Positions 1 through 11,179 of a stretch of 64,000 nucleotides of DNA are shown here, piece by piece. This DNA is from Sternotherus odoratus (taxonomy: Eukaryota; Chordata; Testudines; Kinosternidae). A program made the position numbers and the translations under genes. How positions within the stretch are numbered: position 1 is the stretch's first letter; every line of letters begins with the position of its first letter. The DNA lies in assembly GCA_032164245.1 (NCBI GenBank), contig JAVMKO010000003.1, forward strand, positions 3,916,651 through 3,980,650, given 5' to 3'. The notes below the pieces were generated by a model. The model was not told where the DNA came from. It worked only from the letters and a program-made list of their open reading frames with translations, and searched no databases.

Positions 1-1442
1 AGTGGGGCTGCAAGGGGAAGAAGGGAATTGTCACCAAAAAAACCCAGAGGAAAGAGAGAGACGGAAAAACACAGGCCCGGCAGCTGCCTCCCAAGACACC
101 AGCTGCTGGGTGCGGAGGAGGAGGAGGTGGATGCAAAGAGAGGGACGCTGAAGATGGATGAGAGGAGAATCCGGAGACAGGGGATGGACTCCGAATGGGG
201 TTTTCGGCTGAGAGGGGCACTCGGCTCTTAAAGAGACGTCTGTTTAGTTTGGACTCTGCCACCCATCCGGCTTCTGCCTGGACGTGGGCTCGCCCGAGAG
301 CAAACAGAAGCCAGAGCAAACTGGTGACGGGCAGGGGATGCTAGCAGAGTCGTGGGGCTTTCGGGAGCTGCCCACGCCTTCGCTCTCCCGGGTAGGAGAC
401 CACCATTTCCCAAAGCCCTGCTTTAATTTTATCAAGGCCTAAACCAAAGAAGCTGAGAGGCTCTTCCCCACGTCCCCTCCGGTCAGCACTGAGATGGTGA
501 GGGGGGAGAGCTGGCCTTCTCCAGGGCAAGGCCTGGGAACGGGCTACCTGGATTGATGGGGGAGCTGAAAGCAACAGTTTGGAGCCTGCGAGGTTGACAG
601 ATCAGTGCCTCTTCTGCTGACTGTCCTTCTCCCCCTCTTTTTGTGTTGGCAACTCTGGATACAAACAAAATCTTCCTCCCTTCCCGTTAACAGCTGGATG
701 AGACTCAAAGACCTGCAGGGTGCCTGGAATGGCCGGCCAATGCTATTTATTCCTTGGCCCCCACGTGGAGGGGGGAGCAGGTGTGATTTGGGGACCTGAG
801 ACCCTAATGCATTGAGGAATATCATCCTGGAGTTTTCAAAGGGTTGCTGACAGTCCCCAGAAGACCAAAGAGGAAAAAATTGGGGAAGGAAAGGGGGAGA
901 GAGCCCCCGGATTCTGGCTTCTCTACTAAGGAGGCAGTGAGACGTTTATATGTCTTTTCGTATTCTAAAAGCTGTTTTGATCGCAGCCTCCGAGAGCGCG
1001 GGGACTGGGGAGCGGCTGGAGGGAGCTGGGTAGTTGGAGTTGCTAGTTGCGGCTTGTGATTTTCTTTGGAGCCCAGCCAATTGTTTTTATTTTATTTTAT
1101 TTTATTTTATTTTTGGTGACATATGAAAGGGGCGTGAGTGGGAAAGGTCAGGGTGTTACAGAGCAGCCAGTTGAAGGCTTCAGCGCAGGGGGAGGAAGCG
1201 GACGTGCCCCCTTAGCGATTGGCACGCTCCCCCATTTGGAGCCTGTGTTTTCTGACTGGAACGTCTGGGTTGGGGAGGACGTGGGTCTGAGGGGGAGAAC
1301 TGAGATGCCATTGCTGATGCCTCCTTGCCCTCGCCTGTTGGTTGCCCTGAGGTAAATGGAAGCCGGAGGTCCTTTTGAGTAACCGTCGGCTGCAGGCGGT
1401 GCCAGTTCTCCAAGGGTCGGCTGGGAAAAGTGGACAGGCAGA
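1..1442 (+). other. Region upstream of the ADCY3 start codon (5' UTR, promoter-proximal DNA or upstream intron)
   Basis: This stretch precedes the ADCY3 initiation codon. An in-frame TAA at 1380-1382 closes the reading frame 60 nt upstream of the ATG, so coding does not extend further unless a splice acceptor lies in between. Possible acceptors near the start (CTGCAG ending at 1395, CAG ending at 1441) have weak pyrimidine tracts, so I cannot fix the exon's 5' edge. A CCAAT pentamer is at 1077-1081. The region is not obviously CpG-dense, unlike many vertebrate promoters, which leaves room for an untranslated first exon outside the window. No repeat or other gene was recognised apart from the pentamer repeat at 1084-1114. 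Confidence 0.5.
1084..1114. repeat. (TTTTA)n simple repeat
   Basis: About six TTTTA units in a row lie directly after a CCAAT pentamer at 1077-1081, about 330 nt upstream of the ADCY3 start codon. Length polymorphism is likely for such a tract. Confidence 0.9.
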
Positions 1443-2117
1443 ATGCCCGGGAACAGGGCCTTCTCTGAGCCGGAGTACTCGGCCGAATACTCGGCTGACT
1501 ACTCGGTCAGCCTCCCCTCTGACCCCGAACGTGGGGTGGGCCGGACCCATGAGGTGACGGTGAGGAACTCCGGCTCGTGCCTCTGCCTGCCGCGCTTCAT
1601 GCGGCTCACCTTCGCCCCCGAGTCCCTGGAGAACCTCTACCAGACGTACTTCCGCCGGCAGCGCCACGAGACCCTCTTGGTGCTGGTGGTCTTCGCTGCC
1701 CTCTTCGACTGCTATGTCATCGTCATGTGTGCGGTGGTCTACGCCACGGAGAAGCTGCCCCCCATCCTGGTGGCCTCGGTGGGCCTGGCCGCCCATATCT
1801 TGCTCTTCATCCTATGCAAGTACGCGCTCCTGCCGGACCGCATCTCCCGCAAGTTCATGCCCTACGTCCTCTGGATTCTCATCGCGGCCCAGATATTCTG
1901 CTACCTGGGCCTCAACTTTTCCCACTTCCACGAGGCCAGTGACACAGTGGGCTGGCAGGCCTTCTTCGTCTTCTCCTTCTTCATCACCTTGCCCCTGCGC
2001 CTCACGCCCATCGTGCTCATCACGGTGGTCTCCTGCGGCATCCACACCCTGGTGCTGGGGGTTACCATCGCTCAGCAGCAGCAGGACTCCATCAACCCAG
2101 AGGCCTTGCTACGGCAG
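1443..2117 (+). CDS. ADCY3: ADCY3 first coding exon: adenylyl cyclase type 3, residues 1-225
   Basis: Adenylyl cyclase 3 is a class III membrane cyclase that makes cAMP from ATP; in vertebrates it acts in olfactory and primary cilia downstream of G-alpha-olf/s. The exon encodes 225 residues in one frame. Residues 1-76 are the cytosolic N-terminus, including the repeated [12 protein letters not shown] block at 11-22 and the Cys-containing [12 protein letters not shown] segment, both typical of AC3. Hydrophobic segments at about 77-100, 107-130, 139-158, 170-188 and 188-210 fit helices 1-5 of the first six-helix bundle. A QQQQ run sits at 211-214. The start is chosen because MPGN...[12 protein letters not shown] matches the known AC3 N-terminus, A is at -3, and an in-frame stop lies 60 nt upstream. 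The exon ends in CAG before GTAAGG, phase 0. No frameshift or internal stop is present. Catalytic domains lie beyond the window. Other AC isoforms are unlikely given the N-terminus. Confidence 0.97.
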
Positions 2118-2123
2118 GTAAGG
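2118..2123 (+). other. Splice donor of ADCY3 first coding exon
   Basis: CAG|GTAAGG is a near-consensus U2-type donor. The codon before it is a complete Gln (residue 225), so the intron is phase 0, matching the phase of the exon at 25065. Confidence 0.93.
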
Positions 2124-2754
2124 GGAGCCGGGGTCCTGAGGCAGAGGTAGGCCAGTGGGAAGGGGCCTACTAAGGATGGAGGGCCTATAATGTGGGGGAG
2201 CCAGGGGGGGGCAAAGAGATGTTTCATGCGTAACTGACCTTCGGGGATGGGTACAGGGAAATTAAGGCTCCTTCCACACATTTTGCAGGCTCCTGGGGTG
2301 AGGACGTGAGGCAGCCTGTGCTTATGTTGAAGCGGGCCCGGGCCATGGCTGGAAGCTTGGTCCAAAAGACCATGTACCACCCATGGCGTTGCCAGCAATA
2401 CTGGGTCAGACCTCACATTAGGGGCATTTAAACACCATGGCTCTTACCTACATGCACTCCCAGCCTTGTGCACCTGGGTCTGGGATAGGTGGACAACGTT
2501 TCTGACCTCGGGGCTGTCTAGCTGCCCAGAGAGCTGTGGTTTTCGAGCCGTGGGTAGCCATCTCCCCCAGACGGGCTCCCCACCGATTATCAGAGGATCA
2601 GAAACCCCCCTCCCCCCTGGGCCATTGTATACATCATCACACGATTCCCCCAGCACTGTGCCCAGGGTATTAAACTCTAGGCACTTTTCCCATCACAGTG
2701 AAGGGCATTTTAACGATGCCATCGGAGAGAGTGAATAGTGCCAATGTCTGTTTG
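2118..2754. other. Intronic stretch, nothing recognised
   Basis: Apparently unique sequence directly after the splice donor. I see no repeat family, RNA gene or coding signal here. Confidence 0.4.
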
Positions 2755-2935
2755 TGTATAAGGATAGTATTTATCATCCAAAGATCTCAAAGCATGTTAC
2801 CAACTGGGGCAGTATCATTCTCCCTGTTCTACGCCTGGGGGAACCGAGGCCAGGGCAAGGAAGTGACTGTATGCCAGTGGCCGAGTTGGGGGCAGAACCC
2901 TCACTCGCAGTCTGATGCCTTCTTTGCAGGTTTAC
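2755..2935 (-). repeat. MIR-like SINE, reverse orientation
   Basis: Decayed core of a tRNA-derived MIR SINE read in reverse: a 'tatcattctccctgttctac' region, a divergent 'gaaccgaggc', then 'ggcagaaccc'. Strong divergence limits the boundaries. Confidence 0.5.
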
Positions 2936-3860
2936 TTCTTATGGTGGCCATACAGACATGCCAGGAGAAGCCCAGATCTCGTGCTGTTTTGGCCTCCCAA
3001 ATGGCTGCCTTGGGGGATTAAACCAGTTTAGAGAAAAGATAAACACAAATGCCCTAGAGCTATCCTATGCGGGGATGCAGTTTGCACACTGGGGTGGGGC
3101 AGCTGCTGTGCCAGACCTGCTGGGAGTGGACACGCCCATCTTCTCCTCTATCACAAGGGTGGAGCTTCCACCAGCAAAGTGGGCAGCCACTATTCCAATG
3201 GGCAAATGCTGGTGCCATTGCAATCACTAGGAGTTGTGCTGTTTTAGATCAATGGGAGTGGGCTGTGACCCTGACTTGTTTCTCTGCAGGGGAGGGAGGG
3301 TGTGGGTGTGAGTGAGATTCTCCAACCCAGGCTGGTCTCCACACTTTCACCCCTATTCACAAATACCTTTATTTGCAAAACCCATTGGTGGTTTCAGGTG
3401 CCCAACCTGTGACCCCGTAGAGGGGTCTGATTGTCAGACATGCTGTTCCCCCGCCACGTGAAGGCCGGGCTCCTTTTAAGCCCCCAAATTGACTAGACAG
3501 TGTTGAAAATTTAGGCTAAAGGCAGTGTGACAAGAGTGCCCTACTTGTGTATATGGGTAAATAGGCAGTTACAAGATGCGGTACTGGGAGATGGTGCTCC
3601 AGAACATGTAGCATAGTTCTGGGTTTTGTAGGCCTAGTGAAACTTGCTGTTACTGTGCACAGCAAATGGCTTCCCTGGTGTAGTGCTTTGTGTCGGCTCT
3701 TAGCAGACAGTGAGCTTTTAGGAGCTGCTGTAAGAGAACAGATTGCTGTGGGCTAGATCCAGCTCTCATTGGCTTCACCGGGATCAGTTCTAATCAGGAT
3801 GGGCTGATGTGGGAGTCAAGGGCTATATTTTTCCTTTCAGTAGTGCCATGAGAAGCTCAT
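2936..3860. other. Intronic stretch, nothing recognised
   Basis: No repeat family or gene identified between two reverse MIR pieces. Short overlapping open frames show no family resemblance. Confidence 0.4.
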
Positions 3861-3864
3861 CTCT

Positions 3865-4010
3865 CTCCAGTGATGGGTATCATTACCCCTGTTTTCCAGG
3901 TGGGAAAACAGCAGCCGCATGACTTGCCCAAGGCCAGGCAACGAGTCAGTGTCAGAGGAAAGAATAGAACCCCATGTCCCCCAACTGTGTGCTCCAACTG
4001 CTTTGCCTCT
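3865..4010 (-). repeat. MIR-like SINE, reverse orientation
   Basis: Shows the reverse MIR signature: 'attacccctgttttccagg' followed by 'gacttgcccaaggc' and 'agaatagaacccc', ending in the 'ctccaactgctttgcc' region that corresponds to the tRNA-like end. Confidence 0.65.
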
Positions 4011-4239
4011 GCACCAATACACAATTCAAAGCGTCGCAACGGCCTGGGATCTCCCGCCAGGCACAGCCACCGCTCCATGACTCTTTCATTGGAAAGAATT
4101 CAGTCAAGTCTGACTTCTGTAGACAGCCTGTATCTAGACTTCTATTGTTTCTTTAGTCACCACCAAGTCATGTCCATGCGGCTGATGTCTGTGGTGCTTT
4201 CCTCCTCAGTCCTTTTCCAGATGGGCTTTGTCCGTTCTT

Positions 4240-4279
4240 AGCTGTTTGCAAGGGGGCCTCAGCTGTTTGCAAGGGGGCA
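4240..4279. repeat. 21-bp direct tandem duplication
   Basis: The segment AGCTGTTTGCAAGGGGGC occurs twice with a 21-bp offset. It looks like a single local duplication event. Confidence 0.9.
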
Positions 4280-4346
4280 TTTGGTTATGAGTTGCACTCG
4301 GTGGGCTGTCTTCTCTTGTGGCAGGTTCTCCACAGATGTTTTAGTG

Positions 4347-5142
4347 CAGTGGTCGCCAACCTTTTGGTCCCCATGGACCACTAAAGTCAAAATTTAGAAT
4401 CCCGCGGACCACTAACACCGCAGCCCCCCCCCTCAAGCGGCGTGGCTTCCCCTCCCCCCCCCTGCTCGACCGGCATGGCGCGGGGCCCCCCCCCCGGCTC
4501 GACAGACGCGGCGCCCCCCCCCCCGCTCGACCGGCGCGGGCTCCCCCCGCCTCAGCAACGCGGCACGGCCCCCCCTCCTCCCGGCCTCAGCGGTTTGGAC
4601 CCCCCTCCCCCCGGCCTCAGCGGCGGTGCGGCTCGGACCCCCGGCCTCAGCGGCTTGGACCCCCCTCCCCCCGGCCTCAGCGGCGGCGCGGCGCAGCTCA
4701 GACCCCCGGCCTCAGCGGCTTGGACCCCCCTCCCCCCGGCCTCAGCGGCGGCGCAGCGCGGCTCGGACCCCCAGCCTCAGCGGCTCAGACCCCCCTCCCC
4801 CCGGCCTCAGCGGCGCGGCTCGGCCTCAGCGGCTCGGACCCCCCTCCCCCCGGCCTCAGCGGCGCGGCACAGACCCCCGGCCTCAGCGGCGCGGCTCGGC
4901 CTCAGCGGTGCAGCACAGCCCCCCAGCTTCAGTGGCGCGGCTCGGGCCCCCCGGCTCGCGCGGCACAAGACGGGAGGCAGTAGCGAGCCAGCGCTTGCTG
5001 GCCGCCGGGGACGGGGCGGAACAGGCGCCCGGAGCCTCTTGCGTGCCCAGAGGGGCGGCCATGAGGGAGCCCGGCGCCGCGGACCACCAGAATTTTCCCG
5101 CGGACCACCAGTGGTCCGCGGACCACCGGTTGGCGACCGCTG
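4347..5142. mobile_element. Non-autonomous hAT-type DNA transposon with GC-rich minisatellite core
   Basis: The ends are CAGTGGTCGCCAACC and GGTTGGCGACCGCTG, a 15-bp inverted repeat with one mismatch. Each end is flanked by the 8-bp direct repeat TTTTAGTG (4339-4346 and 5143-5150), the target-site size of the hAT superfamily. Subterminal 'ggaccac' motifs recur at both ends. The interior (about 4500-4930) is a C/G-rich imperfect tandem array built on 'ccggcctcagcggc' and 'cccctcccccc'. There is no transposase; its open frames are low-complexity Pro/Gly/Ser products of the array. The element lies in ADCY3 intron 1. Confidence 0.93.
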
Positions 5143-5150
5143 TTTTAGTG

Positions 5151-6149
5151 CATTTGTTCTCTTTGGAGGTCTGAGGAGACCACTGAGCCCTGGTTCGTGT
5201 GTACGTGAGACACTGTGTGAGAGAGACCGAGGTTGTGGGGTTGCAGTTTTGGCAGCAGAGCAGAGGCAGGGTGTGAAAAAGTGTGCACGTGTCTGAGGGT
5301 GTTGTCACATTTCCAAAAACCCCCAATACAAGACTGTTCGCTGTTTAACCGCTCAGCTCAGCAGTTCTTTAGTGGCCTGAAAATCTAGGCAATGGCTGCC
5401 ACGAGGTAGATACAATACAGTACATCAAACATTTGCCCAGGGAAAAGTTGCACAGAGCTAGTGGGCTAATGACCATTAGCTGCCCGTAAGCATCAGGGGA
5501 CAAATTCATCCCTGCTGTAACATCAGTGAAGTCAATGGGGTTTTTACATCAGGAAGTGTATTTGGCTCAAGACATTTTAGACACAGCGGCCATTGAAACA
5601 ATAACATTCACCATTCTCTTACTGCCTTAGACCTGCTTATTGGGGCAGCCTTTATATTAAATCCCCAACACCCCTCTAAAGGATAGGTATGGCCAGATCC
5701 CATCCGGACTGGGCAAGTATAAACTGACCTTTGCACTAGACCATACTGCTCTTTCCTGCCTCAGTTTCAATAACTTTATCAGCATGACGGCACACGATGC
5801 ATCCAGTGTTTACAGCATATCCAGTGTCTGTGTCTAGGTTTGGCTTTCACAATAGGCATGAGTAGGTCTGAACTTGGAGAACTTGACTGAGCCAGATAGC
5901 TCAGTGTTTGTACGGGAGGCCATTTATGCAGCCAAAATAATAAATCAGGCCTTCTGGTGTGTGCTTCAGAACCACAAATGTCTCCTTGAGGCAATAAAAA
6001 AAAAAAGCTGTTGAAAATATAAATACTCATTGTTAGCACATAGAGACCCTGGCTGAGATCCAGGGTCTGTAAATTCAAGCCCTGGACACACACAGGAAGG
6101 GATGGCCTCTGCCCCTGAAAGCATACAGTCTTAACAGACAAAATAGATT
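5151..6149. other. Intronic stretch, nothing firmly recognised
   Basis: Mostly anonymous sequence. A segment near 5500-5560 ('gtgaagtcaatgggg') resembles an old low-copy repeat common in sauropsid introns, which I cannot name. An A-rich tract occurs at 5996-6006. Confidence 0.35.
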
Positions 6150-6275
6150 ATTCCCATTTTACAGCTAGAGAATTGAGGCACAGTGGGAGAAAGTCACTTG
6201 CCCAGGGCACACAGGAATCCATGGGAGAGCTGGGGATCCAGATCTCCGGAGCCCCAGTTCACTGCCTTCATCACA
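6150..6275 (-). repeat. MIR-like SINE, reverse orientation
   Basis: 'cccattttacagctagagaa' followed by 'ttgaggcaca', 'cacttgcccagggcacaca' and 'gagctgggga' reproduces the reverse MIR core. Confidence 0.7.
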
Positions 6276-6829
6276 AGACTTTCTTCCCACAACTACAGTA
6301 CAAATCCTAGAACCTTCCTACACCTCTAATGTGCCCCTTTTGTATCACTGTCCATTTCAGATTTGGTATCAGCTGCCACAGTCTGCTTCTGCAATATTTT
6401 TATTTCTTCCCAAGTCACACACTCTGTTTCCCTTCCTTGCCTCTTCACAGGAACTATCTGCCAATTCCAAGAGCTTCTCTGCAAAGGAGAAAGTTTCAGA
6501 GTCAGTTTTTGTCCCACATATCAGCTACTAATTCTTTCCTCCTCAACTTTCCTGTAGGCTCTTTGTGGCCTGGCTTTTATTTCTAGTGTGTGCCCATGGA
6601 TTCTGTGTAGGGGAAGAATCTGACTGTGTGTTGCACATTCGGCTGTAGTAAGATATCTCTGCACTGGATTGTTGAAGGATTCTATAATAATCCAGCTTGC
6701 TGTGAGGTTTTTTACTTCGTTTTGTCCGGTAGGCAGTGTGTGACCTTTGTCAAGGTTAGTGGAGCCCCTTGGGCAGCGCCTATCTTGGAGTAGGGTTGTT
6801 TACATCACGGCTGTGGATGTGCTAATGAT
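6276..6829. other. Intronic stretch, nothing recognised
   Basis: Anonymous T/C-rich sequence. The 8 bases at 6822-6829 are the left target duplication of the neighbouring MITE. Confidence 0.4.
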
Positions 6830-7463
6830 TAGAGCCCTACCAAATTCGCGGTTCATTTTGGTCAATTTCACGGTCACAGGATTTAAAAAATAATAAATTT
6901 CATGATTTCCACTATTTAAATCTGAAATTTCAGTGTTGTGATTATAGGGATCCTGACCCGAAAGGGAGTTGTAGGGAGTCACGAGGTTATTGTGTGTGTG
7001 TGTGTGGGGGGGTATTGCCACCCTTACTTCAGCGCTGCTGTCTTCAGAGTTGGGAGGCTGGAGAGCGGTGGCTGCTGACTGTGGGCCCAGCTCCAAAGGC
7101 AGCAGCGCAGAAGTAAGGGTGGCATTGTGTGGCATTACCACCATTACTTCTGTGCTGTGGCTGGCGGGGTGCTGCCTTCAGAGCTGGGTACCCGGCCAAC
7201 AGCCAGTGCTCTTTAACTGCCTAGAAGGCAGCACAGAAGTTCAGGTGGTAATACTATGATCCCCCCCTAAAATAACCTTGCAACCCCCCCCCCCGGGGTC
7301 CCTTTTGAGTCAGGACCCCCAATTTGAGAGAGGCTGGTCTCCCCCGTGAAATCTGGATAGTGTAGGGTAAAAGCCCACACAAGACCAGATTTCATGGGTG
7401 GGGGAGACCAGATTTCACGCTCCGTGATGCGTTTTTCATGGCTGTGAATTTTGTAGGGCCCTG
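6830..7463. mobile_element. hAT-like MITE, copy 1 of the TAGGGCCCTACCAAATTC family
   Basis: Ends are TAGAGCCCTACCAAATTC on the left and GAATTTTGTAGGGCCCTG on the right, flanked by the 8-bp direct repeat CTAATGAT (6822-6829 and 7464-7471). Subterminal blocks ('gaccagatttca', 'ggtctcccccgtgaaatct') and the centre are shared with the copy at 43218-43845. A short GT tract and repeated 'agtaagggtggcatt' arms in the centre suggest internal self-complementarity. It has no coding capacity. Confidence 0.92.
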
Positions 7464-7471
7464 CTAATGAT

Positions 7472-8517
7472 GCTGAGATGGGAGCATGTCTTTAGCACGG
7501 CTCTCTCCCGGGTTCCGCAGGGCTGTGATGGGTGGGACACTCCACCGCTCTCTCTGTTGCTCTCTTTTGCACGTGGGTCTCTGTGTGCTGCAGACCCAGT
7601 GATCAGACCGCACGGTTCACCCAGCCGTAGGCAGGGCCTGGCAGCAGTCATGGTGTGGTGTCCTGAAGAGATTTCAGGACAGTGGTCTCCAAATGGGCAT
7701 GACTGGCCTGTGAAAATTGGCTGGTCCAGCAGAACCACCTGAGCCTCTAAGGGAGGGCTCGAGGCCTGTTAAAGGGGCGGGATGTGTGGGCGAAGACAGG
7801 CTACCCACGTCACATGTTTCTAGCCTCTTTGAAGAAGTGGCCAAACCTGTGAGGTTCAAGGCTTTGCCATTCCCTGGGGATTTGCACTGATTACCAGTAG
7901 TGACCAGCAGCTGTGTAGTGATCGTGAAAACCCCTAGTGCAGGGAGCCACAGCTGCTATGTCACTGGTATAACCTCATCCCAGGGCACATGGCACCAATA
8001 CAGAACAGCTAATAGTGGCTAACTCTGCTTGTGCTAAGCCGTCCTTCAGGGTGAAATTGGAGCAAATCCCCAAGCCTGAGAGTCACAATGGGCCTCCCCT
8101 TGTACTACATGACTGTGAATCCTAGGTACAGAGATGATCCGTTCCCTGTCCTCCACTGAAACCAAACCCTCCCCCCTAGCCCCAGCCTTTCAGTGCTCGG
8201 TGTTAATTGCTTCTGTTGTACAGAGCGTATGGGGCCAGGAAAATCTTGGCAACTCGGCATGCCCGAGACTGTGCCCTCTGGAAAAGAGGAACATTCTGTC
8301 CAGAAATAAACATATGCTTTATTATTAAAGACATTTGTATGGTTCCTGGAGGGTGTTGCTATTAATAGGGTGTTGCTGGAGCAGTTCTAATCTGGGCTGG
8401 AAGGCTACAACAAGCAAAGCCAAGAAGTTCTGCTCCCGATCAAACTGACAAAGAGGCCGTTGAATGATACACCACAGCAGGAGGTCAGAGCTCAGGTTTT
8501 ACTAAGAAAGCAGGAAG
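7472..8517. other. Intronic stretch, nothing recognised
   Basis: Apparently unique sequence; no repeat family or gene recognised. Confidence 0.4.
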
Positions 8518-8519
8518 GA

Positions 8520-8745
8520 TGGATGGCCCAGTGGTTAGGGCACTAGCTGGAGACTGGGTTTCAATTTCCTGCTCTGCCACAGCCTCCCTGGGCGACTTTG
8601 GGCAAACCACTCTGTGGTTCCTGTGCCTCAGTTTCCCAAGTGTTCTATAGGCATAATAGCTCTGCCCTGCCTCACAGGGGTGGTGTGAGGGTAAATAGAT
8701 CTTGCAGTTATGTGAACCAGCTACTTCCGGGAGGTAGGAGAAAGT
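8520..8745 (+). repeat. MIR-like tRNA-derived SINE, forward orientation
   Basis: Near full length. A tRNA-like head has A-box-like 'tggcccagtggttagg' and B-box-like 'gggtttcaatt', followed by 'ctctgccaca', 'ttgggcaaaccact' and 'tgcctcagtttccc', then the 3' region. Confidence 0.75.
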
Positions 8746-9624
8746 CAAATGCTCTCCAAATCTCTGGAGTCCGAATTGTCGTAGAATCCAGTCTCTGGTA
8801 GGCTGGGTCATTATATGGCAAGCATGGCTTCTTTCATGCGATCTTGGTGCTTGCAGCCCCAAGCGGAGCCTGGAGGTCCTGGGGAATGAAACAGAATGGA
8901 GGAGAAAAAAGAGAACGTGAGTCAAACCTCACAAAAGTTTGAGTTCACAGAGTTTTGAATGAGGCCGTTTCATCATAGGAGGTGGGTGATGGAGGCTTTT
9001 ATATAATACAAATAGCCTGGTCCCTGTCTGATGCAAAGTCCCTGGAATATAAACAGGGGGACCCACAGGGCTCTTTTGTCTTTGTGCCTTCTTCCATACC
9101 ACACTAGCGGCGTGGAAATGTCTGCCTCCTCTGAGTGTGTACGTGGGTGCTGTCATCCTCTCGGGGCAGGCCCAGAGACTAGTCCATGCATGAAGGGTGG
9201 AACCTGTAGCTTGTGTTCCCCCGTGGTCAGATCGGAAGGAGGGGGCAAAGGGACAATACACTAGTCCGACTCCAGTCACAATCCTAGAGTAGCTGGATGT
9301 TTTTGCTACAATGATCAGCAGCAATATAGTTAACCATGTTGACTTTGGAACAGTCACCAGTAGGTTTCAGAATCAATGCCAACATTGCGATAAATGGGGA
9401 GAGGCGTTCACCCTTTCCAGACATGTTGCTGCAGACTCTCAGGAAGTCAACGCTGCCTTGGGTCATGCTTGCTGAGCCCCCAGAGTTCCCAGGCCACTTA
9501 AGGAGGTACCTAAATATGGATTTTCAATGCCTTATTGTAAGGTAGCAAATCTTGGCCTGAGTTTTTCTCCCTGCTGCCAAAATGCAGCAACTCTTGCCAG
9601 CAGCTCCATGTCAGCTCTTAAGGA
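8746..9624. other. Intronic stretch, nothing recognised
   Basis: No repeat family or gene recognised. A 142-codon minus-strand open frame here lacks recognisable domains. Confidence 0.35.
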
Positions 9625-9715
9625 AGAGCCTCCCTGTTTGTTATATGTTTGTACAGCACCGAGCACAGTGGGACCCCTGTCCTCTGAGTGCTACGTTAAT
9701 ATAAATAATAAATAC
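9625..9715 (+). repeat. L2/MIR-type 3' tail
   Basis: Carries the recurrent tail motif 'tttgtacagcaccgagcaca' followed by 'gtgggaccc' and an AT-rich 'aataaataataaata'-like end seen at several other places in the window. Confidence 0.5.
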
Positions 9716-9719
9716 CACC

Positions 9720-10080
9720 CTGGTGTCCTCGGATTCTATGACCTCATCCTTTCCAGACCATCCAAATGCTGCTTCTAAGATCCTCTCCCTTCTTGATTCT
9801 CTCTACTGGGTTCCCAGTTTCTTCTACATCACAAGTGCCTCCTAACTTTCAAAACTCTCCATAAATCTTCTCCTGCCTTCATCTCCCCCTGCTGCGATGC
9901 TTCCAGTCTCCTCTCCTGGCCTCTCCTCTTGACGGATCCCATATGAAGCTTCGTTCCTTCTTTCCTCCCATACCTGGGATGGCCTTCCAGGTGTAGACCA
10001 GGTTCCTTCCCTCTCCTCCCAATCCCACCTGTCCCAGAGAGCCTATTGACACCAACAAACACGTCCCTTTTGGCCATATC
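9720..10080 (+). repeat. L2 LINE 3' fragment
   Basis: C/T-rich coding-like stretch with the L2 phrase pattern 'ctactgggttcccagtttc', 'ctccataaatcttctcctgc' and 'cctgggatggccttcc', in the order expected for an old L2 3' region. Too diverged to translate cleanly. Confidence 0.5.
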
Positions 10081-10361
10081 TACGCTTCTACAGAGCTAGA
10101 GGAAGTGGGTTATGAAGTGGTTCAGGGGTGCAGTGTAGATGGGGTGGTAACAATGTCCCAAGTCCAGTAACAACCTTGGAATGGCTCAGATCCCCTGGCC
10201 AGCACAACACGGGTGGAGCACAGGGTTGTAACTAACCAAGTCTGGGGATCAGACATTTTGTCTCTGTTCCTCAGGTGGTGTAAATCATCTGAGGATCTGG
10301 CCCATGATGTCTGGGGACTACAAGTGCCTTGGGGCGCCTGCGGCTGTCTTACTGTGATGTG

Positions 10362-10485
10362 TAGAGTGACCAGGCAGCAAATGTGAAAAATCGGGACGGA
10401 GGTGGTGGGGTAATAGGAGTCTATGTAAGAAAAAGACCCAAAAATCGGAACTGTCCCTATAAAATCAGGACATCTGGTCACCCTG
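10362..10485. mobile_element. Small GGGTGACCAG-family MITE
   Basis: Ends TAGAGTGACCAG and CTGGTCACCCTG form an imperfect inverted repeat. The interior has the family's 'gtgaaaaatcgggac' and 'gtccctataaaatc' blocks. Related copies are at 18247-18390 and 40662-40751, and the larger element at 32852 has similar ends. No clear target duplication remains. Confidence 0.75.
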
Positions 10486-11179
10486 GTCTCCTGGTCGGGG
10501 TGTTGTGCTCTCCCCGCGCTATGGTGGTGATGGAAGCAGGGAGGTGGTTAACCCTGGTTTCTTTCTGTCTCTCAGCTTGGGGATTGTTTGTGTTCTAGTC
10601 TCTCCTCCCATTCTCTTTAAAGCCGGCTCTAGCTAATTGTTTGCATTTAGCATTAAGTAAGTGAAGCCCCGGGTAGCCTCTGCAGGGAATTTCCTCCCTC
10701 CTGAGCCACAGGCAATGCAACAACACCGCTGGGGCTGAATTAAAGGTGTTAGCAGGGATTAAGCTAATGGCGTCCTAAAACCCTTCCACTGTGGTTAGAC
10801 TTAGTGTAACCCTCATTCTCCAGGAGCTTCTGTCTCTAGCGCTAGTGCTGCTTCTGCTCAGCATAGCTGTTCCCAACCTCCTTCTGCTCCCTGCTTTCTG
10901 GCAGGAGATCCTCGGCAGAAGGACGTTGAATCGACCTGGAATCTCAGCTTGTGCTGCTGCTGTTCTTTCACCTGCCCTCACCCCTTCCCCAGTGTTCATA
11001 AAAAAACCTTATTGGGGTGCAGTGGGGGTTTAATGAAGAGACACAGAGTCTTCTTGGTCCCAGGTGTGAGTTCAGCCCAAGTCAGTGGTGAGTGACAGAA
11101 ATGACCCTTTGGTGGCCTTTGCCTGGTTCCTAGTGGACAAGAACCAGATTCGAAGGAAAGCCGGCCACTCTCTTTAAAC

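Noticed and set aside
1212..1796. 194-codon minus-strand frame opposite the ADCY3 exon
   Set aside because: It is the shadow of a GC-rich coding exon; the + strand translation is clearly AC3.
4442..5296. 284-codon + strand frame rich in Pro, Gly and Ser
   Set aside because: It translates the GC-rich tandem array inside the hAT at 4347-5142; overlapping frames give similar repeats, as expected of composition.
8520..8745. Functional tRNA gene suggested by A- and B-box-like motifs
   Set aside because: The boxes belong to the tRNA-derived head of a MIR SINE; there is no foldable cloverleaf or anticodon arm.
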